A stretch of 8,931 nucleotides of DNA from Bacteroidales bacterium (GTDB taxonomy: Bacteria > Bacteroidota > Bacteroidia > Bacteroidales > VadinHA17), in contig WFRO01000511.1 in assembly GCA_015486475.1 (NCBI GenBank), forward strand, positions 1 through 8,931, in the 5' to 3' direction. Under the pieces are notes generated by a model that was not told where the DNA came from, did no database searches, and was given only the letters and a program-made list of their open reading frames with translations. Of the stretch, positions 1 through 7,290 are shown piece by piece. How positions within the stretch are numbered: the first letter of the stretch is position 1; the number at the start of each line of letters is the position of its first letter. Position numbers and translations under genes: made by a program.

Positions 1-380
1 CCCTCAAAAAAGATCTCTCCAACCGGAAAATGCTCTTCCTCAGCCGTGTGATCACAGTGGCCGTGGGACTTCTCGGCTTTGTCATTGCTGTCACCTCCAC
101 CAAGCTGGTGTTCGGTCTGGTATCCTATGCCTGGTCAGGCCTGGGTGCTTCCTTCGGCCCTGCGCTGCTGCTGTTGCTGAAATGGAAGAAAACCAACTGG
201 CAGGGCGTGCTGGCCGGAATGATCACCGGAACATTCACCACCATCATCTGGTCGGAGATCACCGTACTCGACCAGGCGGTATCCGTACGCTTCGTATCTT
301 TTGTCCTGGCTTTCCTGGCCATCATTGTCGTGAGCCTGGCGACCGGGAAGAAAAATAAAAATTTGGTCCGGAAACCATGA
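1..380 (+). CDS. putP: Sodium/solute symporter, PutP (Na+/proline) type, C-terminal part, 5' truncated by window edge
   Basis: The frame is open from base 3 to the stop at 378-380, giving the last 125 residues; the start lies outside the window, and the ATG at 30 is an internal Met, not a start. Four hydrophobic segments are visible: the one after MLFLSRV, the segment containing YAWSGLGASFGPALLLLL, one around GVLAGMITGTFTTIIW, and a last helix near SFVLAFLAIIVV, followed by a basic tail. The SYAWSGLGASFGP stretch followed by WKK is characteristic of the SSS family member PutP, which imports proline with sodium across the inner membrane. Exact substrate is inferred from this C-terminal resemblance only. 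The stop codon overlaps the next gene's start (ATGA), suggesting an operon with translational coupling. Confident on the family, less so on proline as substrate. Confidence 0.85.
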   Translation, partial: LKKDLSNRKMLFLSRVITVAVGLLGFVIAVTSTKLVFGLVSYAWSGLGASFGPALLLLLKWKKTNWQGVLAGMITGTFTTIIWSEITVLDQAVSVRFVSFVLAFLAIIVVSLATGKKNKNLVRKP

Positions 381-3283
381 AAAGAGTTGCTTACATCTTT
401 ACTTTGCTGCTGTTGTTCCCTGTGACAGGCCAGGGCCAGAACTGGAAGGCCCTGAAGCAGCAGTTGCTGGACAAGGCGAAGAAAGAGGCCGTGCACATTG
501 CCAAAAGGAGCGCAAAAGTGATGGAGGACTCCCTGCGTGCCCGCATTGTCCGGTGGAGCGAATCGTATGATCCGGCCGAACTGAACTATGCCGTCTCATT
601 CAGTGATAATTCCGGTTTCTACGAGGCCGAGGATAAATTTGAGACCTATAAACGCTCGATCATTGGCTTTGCCGCCCGTCCGGGGACGGTGGATGAGAAG
701 ATCGGTGACCGGCTGGAAAACATGGACCCGGACGATTACAACCGCACCGGAGAGCTGTTGTATGCCACGGGGCATTACCAGGGGGCACAGAACGCTTTCC
801 TCAGGGCCCTGCTTTTGCTGCAAAATGAGGGAAAGGAAAATACGGAGAAATATGCCCTGGTGCAGAGCAACCTGGGCTTGCTTTTCCAGACCACGGGGCG
901 CTATTATGAGGCGGAAGAGATGAACAGCCGCGCCTTGGACCTGCGGGAAGCACTGAAAGATCCCGGCCCCCTGGGGGCTTCCTGCAATAACATGGGCGTA
1001 CTGTATAAGGAGACGGCCCGTTATGCCGCTGCCGACAGCCTGCTGAACAAAGCCCTGACCCTGACAGCCGGCTCCCTGGGGAAGAACTCCACCGCCTGGG
1101 CCGTGATCCTGAACAACCTGGCGGTGCTCAACCAGCAACTGGGGAAATATGAGAAAGCGGAAAAGCTGATGGACCAGGCCCTGGCCGTGGCGCAGGAAAA
1201 TATCGGAAGTAAGTCGCCCAATTTCGTCCGGATGAAAGTCAACCTGGCCATGCTGTACGAGGCACAGGGAAAAAAGGAGGAGGCCGAGAAGATCTTCCTG
1301 GAGGCCATGGCTGTCAAGAGAAGACGGCTCGGTGCGAAACATCCCGACTATGCGGTCATGGAACAGAACCTGGCCGGGCTCTACCTGGCCAACGGGCAGT
1401 ATGACAAGGTGGAAGACCTCCTGAAAAGCGCCCTGAAGATCTTTGATAAAAAATTCGGCACCTCCCATCCCTCTTATGCCGGGGCGCTGGCCGACCTGGG
1501 ACGGTATCATCTTTTTATGGAGCAGCCAGCGAAAGCCCGCCCCGAGATCGACAAGGCTTATGCTGTCCTGAAGGAGAGCCTTCTGGAGCATCATCCGCGG
1601 CTGGCTGCCCTGCAGGAGGCCCGGGCCATACTGGAATGGGAAGAAGGGGATTACGAAAAGGCTTTTGAAGGGTACCGCAACGTGCTGGATGAGTACATTG
1701 CCCAGATCGACCGGTATTTCCCGGCGCTCAGCGAATACGGGCAGGCTGCTTTCTGGCATACGGTCAGCCCCCGTTTCGAGCGCTTTTTCAACTTCTCCCT
1801 CGAAGCCGGGGACAAAGTGCCGGAGATGCCGGTGGCCTTCTACAATTACCGCATTGCCACCAAAGCATTGCTGCTCAATACCTCCAGCCGTATGCGCAAC
1901 AGCATCCTGCAGGGGAACGACAAAGAGCTGAAAGACCTGTACAGCCGGTGGCTGGACATGAAACAGTACCTGGGGACGGTCTATTCGATGACCAATGAAG
2001 AGATACAAAAGAATGGCATCAACGTAGATTCGCTGGAAAATGTGACCGAAAACCTGGAGAAAAAGCTGGCAGCCCGCTCCGGGTTGTTCGGCAAAGGCGG
2101 GGAAAAAGAGAATGCCGGTTTTTCAGAGATCCGGCAAAGCCTCTCCCCCGGCGAGGCGGTGGTGGAGCTCGTCCGCCTTACGGGCTATGATCATTACCGC
2201 CGCGATACCACGGTCCGTTACCTGGCCCTGGTGGTAACGAAAGACCGGGACAATCCGTTGATCATATCCATCCCCGGAGGCAATGATCTGGAAGGGGAAA
2301 AGATCGCCGGGTACCGGCAGGCCATGCAACAGGCCCTCAGGAAAGCGCCCTTTGCCGATGCTTTTTGGACACCGGTGGAGAACAGGGTGGGGGACAGGCA
2401 GGTCCTCTACATCTCACCCGACGGCATATACAATTTCGTCAACATCAATACCCTGCAGTTCGATGACGGCTCTTTTGTCATGGACAAACATGAGATCTCC
2501 TACCTGACCAATACACGTGACATCCTGACCCTGAAACAAAAGAGCGCAAAAAGCAACCGGCATACGGCCGTACTCGCCGGTAACCCGCAGTATGACCTGG
2601 GGCTGGACTGGGACCGGATGAAAGAGATGCCGCTGCCGGCGCTGCCCGGTACGGAGACCGAAGTGAAAAAGGTGAACAGCATCCTGAAGGGCCATGGCTG
2701 GAAGACCACCCTTTACCTGCAGAAGGAGGCGACGGAAGAGCACATACGTCACGTGCGCCGGCCGGGGCTGTTGCACCTGGCCACCCATGGATATTTTCTA
2801 CCCGATATTCCGCCCTCCACTGAAAAGATCTTTGGCATCGAGCCACAAAGGGCCGTGGCCAATCCGCTGCTGCGCTCAGGCCTCCTGTTCACCGGCGCCG
2901 ACAGGACGATACAGAACCTCGACTCCCTCTCCGCGGAGGGACAGGATGACGGCATCCTCAATGCCTACGAAGCTTCGATGATGGACCTGACCGGAACGGA
3001 CATGGTGGTGCTGAGCGCCTGTGAGACAGGCCTGGGCGAGGTGCGCAACGGCGAAGGCGTGTACGGCTTGCAACGTTCCTTCCAGCTGGCCGGCGCCTCT
3101 TCGGTGATGATCTCCCTGTGGCAGGTGAGTGATGAGGTGACACAGAAACTGATGAGCCTTTTTTACAACTACTGGCTGCAGAGCGGCGATAAGCAAAAAG
3201 CCTTCCTGCAGGCCCAACGCGCCATCAAAAAAGAATACCCCGCACCATTCTTCTGGGGAGCGTTTATTTTGGTAAATAAATAA
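377..3283 (+). CDS. Exported TPR-CHAT protein (caspase-like protease domain)
   Basis: A 968-residue protein. Residues 1-20 form a signal peptide (MKRV, hydrophobic LLLLF core, then TGQG), so it should act outside the cytoplasm. From about residue 125 to 440 lie successive TPRs of the 42-residue kinesin-light-chain type, seen in repeated units such as NLAVLNQQLGKYEKAEKL and NLAMLYEAQGKKEEAEKI. A coiled or helical linker follows, and from about 590 to the end is a CHAT domain. The catalytic pair is visible: His804 in HLATHGYF and Cys882 in LSACETG, followed by the GEGVYGLQRSF and ISLWQVSD motifs usual for CHAT. The dyad is intact, so an active cysteine peptidase is likely; the substrate is unknown, and the TPRs presumably bind a partner. 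The start is fixed by the signal peptide and the 4-base ATGA overlap with the upstream symporter. No gasdermin, CRISPR or other usual CHAT effector partner is adjacent. Family assignment is firm; role is not. Confidence 0.93.
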   Translation: MKRVAYIFTLLLLFPVTGQGQNWKALKQQLLDKAKKEAVHIAKRSAKVMEDSLRARIVRWSESYDPAELNYAVSFSDNSGFYEAEDKFETYKRSIIGFAARPGTVDEKIGDRLENMDPDDYNRTGELLYATGHYQGAQNAFLRALLLLQNEGKENTEKYALVQSNLGLLFQTTGRYYEAEEMNSRALDLREALKDPGPLGASCNNMGVLYKETARYAAADSLLNKALTLTAGSLGKNSTAWAVILNNLAVLNQQLGKYEKAEKLMDQALAVAQENIGSKSPNFVRMKVNLAMLYEAQGKKEEAEKIFLEAMAVKRRRLGAKHPDYAVMEQNLAGLYLANGQYDKVEDLLKSALKIFDKKFGTSHPSYAGALADLGRYHLFMEQPAKARPEIDKAYAVLKESLLEHHPRLAALQEARAILEWEEGDYEKAFEGYRNVLDEYIAQIDRYFPALSEYGQAAFWHTVSPRFERFFNFSLEAGDKVPEMPVAFYNYRIATKALLLNTSSRMRNSILQGNDKELKDLYSRWLDMKQYLGTVYSMTNEEIQKNGINVDSLENVTENLEKKLAARSGLFGKGGEKENAGFSEIRQSLSPGEAVVELVRLTGYDHYRRDTTVRYLALVVTKDRDNPLIISIPGGNDLEGEKIAGYRQAMQQALRKAPFADAFWTPVENRVGDRQVLYISPDGIYNFVNINTLQFDDGSFVMDKHEISYLTNTRDILTLKQKSAKSNRHTAVLAGNPQYDLGLDWDRMKEMPLPALPGTETEVKKVNSILKGHGWKTTLYLQKEATEEHIRHVRRPGLLHLATHGYFLPDIPPSTEKIFGIEPQRAVANPLLRSGLLFTGADRTIQNLDSLSAEGQDDGILNAYEASMMDLTGTDMVVLSACETGLGEVRNGEGVYGLQRSFQLAGASSVMISLWQVSDEVTQKLMSLFYNYWLQSGDKQKAFLQAQRAIKKEYPAPFFWGAFILVNK

Positions 3284-3308
3284 GGTTGCTCTTTCACCCA
3301 GCACCTTA
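3281..3308 (+). terminator. Imperfect hairpin over the CHAT stop codon, possible terminator
   Basis: TAAGGT (3281-3286) pairs with ACCTTA (3303-3308). After a one-base bulge (T3287), GCT (3288-3290) pairs with AGC (3300-3302), leaving a 9-nt loop. That is a 9-bp stem beginning exactly on the TAA stop. No T-run follows, so it is not a textbook intrinsic terminator. It may slow or end transcription or protect the 3' end. Confidence 0.35.
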
Positions 3309-3312
3309 CAGA

Positions 3313-3600
3313 AGTTTGGAGTACTTAGAGTTTGGAGTACTTGGAGTGCCTAAAGTTAAAAGTGCACTAAAGTTAAAAGTTGGTAGCTAAGGACTCTTCA
3401 ATCATTCACGCATTCAATCATTCACGCATTATTGTATCCAGCACCTAGCACCCCATCTCATTATCTCTTCATCTCTTCATCGCCTCATCGCCTCTTTTCT
3501 CTGTGTCCTGCGCCCTACGCTATGCTCATCGCTCATCACTCATTGCTCTCCGCTCTGTGCTCTCCGCTCTGTGCTCTGTGCTCAGCGCCCTGTGCCCTCA
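3313..3600. repeat. Mosaic of short tandem repeats filling the convergent gap
   Basis: The gap between the two convergent genes is built from successive short tandem units of different size. AGTTTGGAGTACTTAG and its one-base variant lie at 3313-3328 and 3329-3344. AGTGCCTAAAGTTAAA (3345-3360) is followed by a 17-bp variant (3361-3377). TCAATCATTCACGCAT occurs twice perfectly (3398-3413, 3414-3429). ATCTCTTC occurs twice and ATCGCCTC twice (3463-3494). A run of eight 7-bp units of the GCTCTGT/GCTCTCC/GCCCTGT type spans 3545-3600. The strand bias is strong (pyrimidine-rich on + from about 3440). No gene is supported here. The function is unknown; such arrays are known from intergenic DNA of some Bacteroidota and cyanobacteria (general knowledge, not checked). 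Confidence 0.85.
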
Positions 3601-5163
3601 CTCTGCCCTTTCCAGTCGCCCCTCTTCCGTCATCACCCAGCATTTGCCCGGGATGTCATAGCTGATATACCCATCATCCGTTATAATGGGAGCAAAATGA
3701 AGATACAGCTCTTCATCGACACAGATCACCGTCCCTTCCGGCACCCGTAAGGTATAATCAACTGTTTGTCCAAACCAATGTTGGCTGTAAGTGTACCACG
3801 GATCAATATACAAGGTATTGTTCCCTGTTTTCCATGTCGTAACTATATCTTCGGCATGTTCGATGGCATCCCTGCGGGTGGCACCCAGTGCCTTCCTGTA
3901 TATTTCCAGCTCTGGGTTATGGTGCCCGGCATTTACGATCTTAAAATAAGGACGGCCGGCTAATTCATTATTCCCGGGACTCCGGAAAAGATGGAAGTCA
4001 TCTATTTTGAAAAAATCGTTCATAGATCTTTTATCAGGGGTGCATTTTATGAACAAGGTGTCTGCAGGTGAGATATTCAGGGGCGTTATTTCGTTGATCC
4101 TGGCGCTTTTTGAATAATTGGAAGCGGTGTCTATTATAAAAAAGGTAAGGCTTACGACGCTGATCAGCCAGATGACGAAAACGATCGCTCCCGCTATACG
4201 ATTTCGGGTACGGATATTAAAAATGAGCTTAACCCCGGCATAGATCAAAGCCAGCAGGGGGATCCCCACCGTGAGGGCCAGGCTGCCGAGGATATAGGGA
4301 ACGTTCTCGGGCCGGGTGAAGATGGCCAGGGCATCCTGCAGGTTAAAGAAAGAGGCGACATGTATATGAGGGGTGAGATAGGCAAAATGGAAGAAAAAGG
4401 TCCCCATCAGGGCTATCAGAATGATCAGCCCCGTGAGTACGAAAACGGTCCCGATCAGGATGCCGAGGATCTTTAGTCCGACCAGCAATATCTCTCCGAT
4501 CACCCGCACGAACTCCTGCAGGGCGTTGCGCGAACGGCGGTACCCGTCGCTCTCCGGAATGGTTTTCAGGTTGTTTTTTACTTTGTGAAATTCCTGGCTG
4601 ATGTTCTTGCTGATATTGCTGAGGTTGACCGGCTGTCCCGCCATCTCCAGACGTTGCGCAGCCGTTTTTGCTTCGGGAATGATCAGCCACATCAGGAGAT
4701 ATATCAGGATAGAAGAGCCGTACAGGAAGGTCAGCACGATGAAAGCTACCCGGAACCACACGGGGTCGATATTGAAGTAAGCGCCCAGGCCGCCGCACAC
4801 CCCGCCCAGCACGGCATTGTCAGGGTCGCGGAAAAGACGTTTGTGTGGTCCTGTGCCTGCGGGAGGTGTCCCCGGCGCCGAAGAGGGCTCCTCACTACCG
4901 GCATCAATGATATCCTCCGGCCGGCCCAGCAGGGATATCACCGCTGTTACATCCCCGCGGGTGACCACCTCCCGTTTTCCGCCCAGGCGGTCGCTAAAAA
5001 TTTCAGCGATGCGGGTCTCGATATCCTGGATGATCTCGTCGCGCTCCTCCTGTGAGGCCAGACGGTTGCCGATCTCCTCGAGGTAACGGGAGAGCTCGTT
5101 GAAAGCATCGTCATCCATGAAGAAGACGCTGCCCTGCAGACTTGTTTTGATCGTTTTTTTCAT
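3598..5163 (-). CDS. PspC-domain membrane protein, long form with C-terminal extracytoplasmic domain
   Basis: 521 residues, starting at the ATG at 5161-5163 (MKKTIKTSLQGSVFF). An upstream in-frame ATG at 5226 would overlap padR and lacks a counterpart in the paralogue, so it was not used. Residues 1-95 are a helical N-terminal region similar to that of the upstream short PspC protein and reminiscent of the HAAS/DUF1700-like domains found beside PadR (inference). Residues 108-165 are the PspC domain: FRDPDN, then LGGVCGGLGAYFNIDP, then a membrane helix at about 138-162 ending in IIPEAKT. Further membrane segments lie at about 225-258, 289-315 and 324-344. Residues 345-521 form a soluble, probably beta-rich domain rich in short alternating hydrophobic stretches, likely outside the membrane. 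PspC family proteins take part in envelope-stress sensing. It is the last gene of a leftward operon, 11 bp after padR. Its stop codon lies inside the heptamer repeat array. Confidence 0.9.
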   Translation of the reverse strand: MKKTIKTSLQGSVFFMDDDAFNELSRYLEEIGNRLASQEERDEIIQDIETRIAEIFSDRLGGKREVVTRGDVTAVISLLGRPEDIIDAGSEEPSSAPGTPPAGTGPHKRLFRDPDNAVLGGVCGGLGAYFNIDPVWFRVAFIVLTFLYGSSILIYLLMWLIIPEAKTAAQRLEMAGQPVNLSNISKNISQEFHKVKNNLKTIPESDGYRRSRNALQEFVRVIGEILLVGLKILGILIGTVFVLTGLIILIALMGTFFFHFAYLTPHIHVASFFNLQDALAIFTRPENVPYILGSLALTVGIPLLALIYAGVKLIFNIRTRNRIAGAIVFVIWLISVVSLTFFIIDTASNYSKSARINEITPLNISPADTLFIKCTPDKRSMNDFFKIDDFHLFRSPGNNELAGRPYFKIVNAGHHNPELEIYRKALGATRRDAIEHAEDIVTTWKTGNNTLYIDPWYTYSQHWFGQTVDYTLRVPEGTVICVDEELYLHFAPIITDDGYISYDIPGKCWVMTEEGRLERAE

Positions 5164-5174
5164 CCCGGTAAGTT

Positions 5175-5513
5175 TTATTTTTTCTTGTTGCGTATCTTTT
5201 CCACAGCGTCGATCAGGTCCTTCCATGCCTTATCCAGTTCACGGAGGTACTCCTGTCCGGTTTTGGTCAGTTCGTAATATTTGCGCGGCGGGCCCTGGGT
5301 GGACTCTTCCCAGCGGTAACTGAGCAGCCCCGCGTTTTTCTGGCGGGTGAGGATGGGATAGAGCGTTCCCTCCACTACGATGATCCTGGCCTCCTTCAGC
5401 TCTTTCAGGATGTCGGAGGCATAGCAGCTGTTGCGTGAGATGATCGAGAGGATACAGTATTCCAGTACACCCTTGCGCATCTGTGCCTGTGCATTTTCAA
5501 TTTTTATTCCCAT
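5175..5513 (-). CDS. PadR-family transcriptional regulator
   Basis: A 112-residue protein consisting of a single winged-helix domain, the usual size of the short PadR subfamily. The first residues contain AQAQMRKGVLEYCIL, followed by the recognition-helix region with EGTLYPILTRQKNAGLL and the wing GPPRKYYELTKTGQEYL, all hallmarks of PadR proteins; the C-terminal helix would serve for dimerisation. It sits between two PspC-domain genes, 29 bp after the upstream one and 11 bp before the downstream one, all on the same strand, so it is probably cotranscribed and autoregulatory. PadR repressors in this context usually control their neighbouring membrane-protein genes (family knowledge). The ligand or signal is unknown. 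The ATG at 5511-5513 keeps the N-terminal segment typical of Bacteroidota PadR proteins. Confidence 0.93.
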   Translation of the reverse strand: MGIKIENAQAQMRKGVLEYCILSIISRNSCYASDILKELKEARIIVVEGTLYPILTRQKNAGLLSYRWEESTQGPPRKYYELTKTGQEYLRELDKAWKDLIDAVEKIRNKKK

Positions 5514-5542
5514 GATCTTTCTTTTTCATGTTGATACAATGA

Positions 5543-6112
5543 TTAGTTCCCGCTCTCTTCCTTTACCTTTTTACCGATGTTGGAGACATTGACCGGTTCT
5601 CCGCGCATCTCCAGCTTCTGGGCAGTGGTCTTTGCTTCCGGGATCACGATCCAGAGGATGAGGTACAACAGGATACCTGCGCCTCCCAGCAGGGTGATCC
5701 CCACAAAAAGCAGCCGGAAGACCAGCGGGTCGATCCTGAAATAAGCCCCCAGGCCCCCGCAGATCCCTCCCAGTATACTATTGTCCGGATCGCGGTAGAT
5801 ACGGCGGTAACGTGTGCGTTTGACATTTTCGTAAACAGCGGAGGGATCTTCTTCCAGAAGATCTTCCGGATATCCCAGAATACCAATGACCTCTTCCGCG
5901 TTGGTGCGGGTGATGACCTCCTGTCCGGAGGTCATCCGCTCGCGGAACAGGTCGGCCATGCGGGCCTCGATGTCTTCCAGGATCTCGGAAGAGTTCATAT
6001 CGCCGGAATAAAAGTCTCCCAGCCTTTTCAGGTACTCCTCCAGCAGGAGGTACGCATCCTCGTCGATGTGGAAGACCAGCCCTCCCAGATTGATCGTGAT
6101 CGTTTTTTTCAT
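5543..6112 (-). CDS. PspC-domain membrane protein, short form
   Basis: 189 residues, first gene of the leftward operon. Residues 1-95 form the same helical N-terminal region as in the long paralogue (both begin MKKTI, and share an acidic DIE-R-A--F-R motif and a TR----VI--LG-PED motif). Residues 103-160 are the PspC domain with YRDPDN, LGGICGGLGAYFRIDP, a membrane helix at about 131-158 and the closing VIPEAKTTAQ. The protein stops at VNVSNIGKKVKEESGN, precisely where the long paralogue continues as VNLSNISKN into its extra membrane and soluble domains. It therefore looks like the common core of the two, produced by duplication followed by truncation or extension. It is expected in the inner membrane with an envelope-stress role; actual function unknown. 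A TAnnTTTG promoter lies 38 bp upstream. Confidence 0.92.
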   Translation of the reverse strand: MKKTITINLGGLVFHIDEDAYLLLEEYLKRLGDFYSGDMNSSEILEDIEARMADLFRERMTSGQEVITRTNAEEVIGILGYPEDLLEEDPSAVYENVKRTRYRRIYRDPDNSILGGICGGLGAYFRIDPLVFRLLFVGITLLGGAGILLYLILWIVIPEAKTTAQKLEMRGEPVNVSNIGKKVKEESGN

Positions 6113-6132
6113 TTTTAAAGCATATGGTTATA

Positions 6133-6151
6133 GCATTGTAATCTCCAATGC
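6133..6151. promoter_or_regulatory. Inverted repeat GCATTG-N7-CAATGC, candidate PadR operator
   Basis: GCATTG (6133-6138) and CAATGC (6146-6151) are perfect inverted repeats with a 7-bp spacer. The right arm touches the -7 element of the leftward promoter, so the site is centred near the predicted transcription start. The dyad and its position would suit a dimeric PadR repressor. Binding is inferred; the sequence shows only the symmetry and location. Confidence 0.45.
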
Positions 6152-6158
6152 AAAGATA
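6151..6158 (-). promoter_or_regulatory. TAnnTTTG (-7) promoter element of the pspC-padR-pspC operon
   Basis: On the minus strand this reads TATCTTTG, a full match to the Bacteroidota primary sigma -7 consensus TAnnTTTG. It lies 38 bp before the first ATG, predicting a leader of roughly 30 nt. A clear -33 TTG at the usual distance is absent; the upstream DNA is simply AT-rich. Confidence 0.6.
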
Positions 6159-6332
6159 TGAATAAAATATAATACTATGTATAACATAATACTAAAAAAT
6201 TTAAAATATTTTTTGACGTTCCGATGTAAATCGCAATGTATCAACGTGTTTAAGTGTAATAAAAAAACAGATGTCCGGGAGGAAGGAGAGAAATTATTTG
6301 TAAATTGCGTACCTCAACCAAAATTTACTGCC

Positions 6333-7235
6333 ATGCCTTATCTCTATCAGAAGAAAAGCCGCCGTCATTTTATAAAGACCCTGGCCGGTGGCGCAGGGGC
6401 TGTCATGGTCATGGGAATGTTGCCTTCCTTTGCGGCTACCGGGAGGAAAAAGGGTCTCCGGCTGAACCTCTTGTCTGACACGCACATCCCGGAAAACAAA
6501 GACGAGGTTTACCGGGGATTTTACCCTTACCGGAATTTGTTGAAGGGAGTGCAGCAGGTCAGGGAATATCCGGCTGATATGGCGGTCATCACAGGAGATC
6601 TGGCGCGCCTGGAAGGGAAACAGGGAGATTATGAGGCGTTGAAAGGGTTACTGGAGCCCCTGAATGGGGGAATGCCGGTGGCCATGACCCTGGGCAATCA
6701 TGATGTACGGGATCATTTTTTGTCGGTATTTCCCGGGACGCCCGGAGAAAGGGAAGAGGTGAACGGCCGGTTTACCCAGGTGATCGAATATCCGGACATG
6801 CGTCTCATCCTGCTCGATTCCCTGGTCTTCACTAATCAGTCCCCTCCCCTGGGTTTGCTGGGGAAGGCCCAGCGGACATGGCTGGAAATATACCTGAAGG
6901 ACCATGCGGAAAAGCCGGCATTTCTTTTCCTGCATCATACCCTGGATGACAGGGACGGTTCCCTGGCGGATGTCGACCGGCTGTTCCGCATCATCGCCCC
7001 ACAGAAACATGTGAAAGCAATATTCTATGGCCATTCGCATGTATACCGCTATGATGTCCGGGAAGGCATCCACCTGATCAATCTGCCGGCTATGGGCTAC
7101 AATTTCCGGGAAGAGGATCCGGTGGGCTGGGTGGAGGCACAGCTGACGCCGGAAAAGGGAGAATTCCGCCTGCACACGGTAGCCGGCAACACTTCCCGCG
7201 ACAACGAGATCACCCGCCTGAAGTGGAGGAACTGA
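6333..7235 (+). CDS. Tat-exported calcineurin-like metallophosphoesterase
   Basis: 300 residues from the ATG at 6333. An ATG at 6177 is in frame, but the extra 52 residues are encoded by AT-rich promoter DNA and would bury the signal, so the later start is chosen. The N terminus carries a twin-arginine signal (SRRHFIK at 9-15, hydrophobic stretch, end near PSFA at 31-34), so the folded enzyme is exported. The metallophosphoesterase metal-binding motifs are complete and in order: Asp49-x-His51 (SDTH), Gly88-Asp89, Gly-Asn-His-Asp at 121-124, His201/His202, and GHSH at 233-236. This predicts a dinuclear-metal phosphohydrolase outside the inner membrane; the substrate (phosphomonoester, diester or nucleotide) cannot be told. 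The gene stands alone, divergent from the pspC operon, with a long repeat-bearing gap after it. Confidence 0.92.
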   Translation: MPYLYQKKSRRHFIKTLAGGAGAVMVMGMLPSFAATGRKKGLRLNLLSDTHIPENKDEVYRGFYPYRNLLKGVQQVREYPADMAVITGDLARLEGKQGDYEALKGLLEPLNGGMPVAMTLGNHDVRDHFLSVFPGTPGEREEVNGRFTQVIEYPDMRLILLDSLVFTNQSPPLGLLGKAQRTWLEIYLKDHAEKPAFLFLHHTLDDRDGSLADVDRLFRIIAPQKHVKAIFYGHSHVYRYDVREGIHLINLPAMGYNFREEDPVGWVEAQLTPEKGEFRLHTVAGNTSRDNEITRLKWRN

Positions 7236-7290
7236 ACCGGAAAATCACTTTTTACCCTTCGCGCCCCCTCGGTCAATAAAAATGGAATGG

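Larger units (their letters stand above)
6113..6332. other. Divergent intergenic region
   Basis: 220 bp between the leftward pspC operon and the rightward phosphoesterase gene. It is AT-rich, especially 6160-6215. It holds the leftward promoter and the inverted repeat listed separately. For the rightward gene no full TAnnTTTG was found: near matches are a TA-N3-TTTG form at 6207-6215 and ATTATTTG at 6293-6300. A purine-rich GGAGGAAGGAGAG tract lies at 6278-6290, too far (about 42 nt) from the ATG at 6333 to be its ribosome binding site. Confidence 0.5.

Noticed and set aside
596..2008. 470-codon open frame on the minus strand inside the CHAT gene
   Set aside because: It is the antisense of a clearly coding TPR region, has no recognisable motif, and arises from the codon bias of the real gene.
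3313..3600. CRISPR array
   Set aside because: Repeats are contiguous, short and degenerate, with no unique spacers of constant length and no cas genes.
3432..3665. 77-codon open frame on the + strand in the convergent gap
   Set aside because: It is a translation of the short tandem repeats (Ser, Pro, Cys and Leu rich) and runs into the 3' end of the opposing pspC gene.
5164..5226. Upstream start for the long PspC gene, adding 21 residues
   Set aside because: The extension overlaps padR coding sequence, and the short paralogue starts at the equivalent MKKTI position.
5497..5529. Ten-codon open frame on the minus strand overlapping the padR start
   Set aside because: Too short to support; possibly a leader peptide, but nothing beyond an ATG and a stop argues for it.
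6177..6332. N-terminal extension of the phosphoesterase by 52 residues
   Set aside because: It is encoded by AT-rich promoter DNA, and a start there would place the twin-arginine signal internally.
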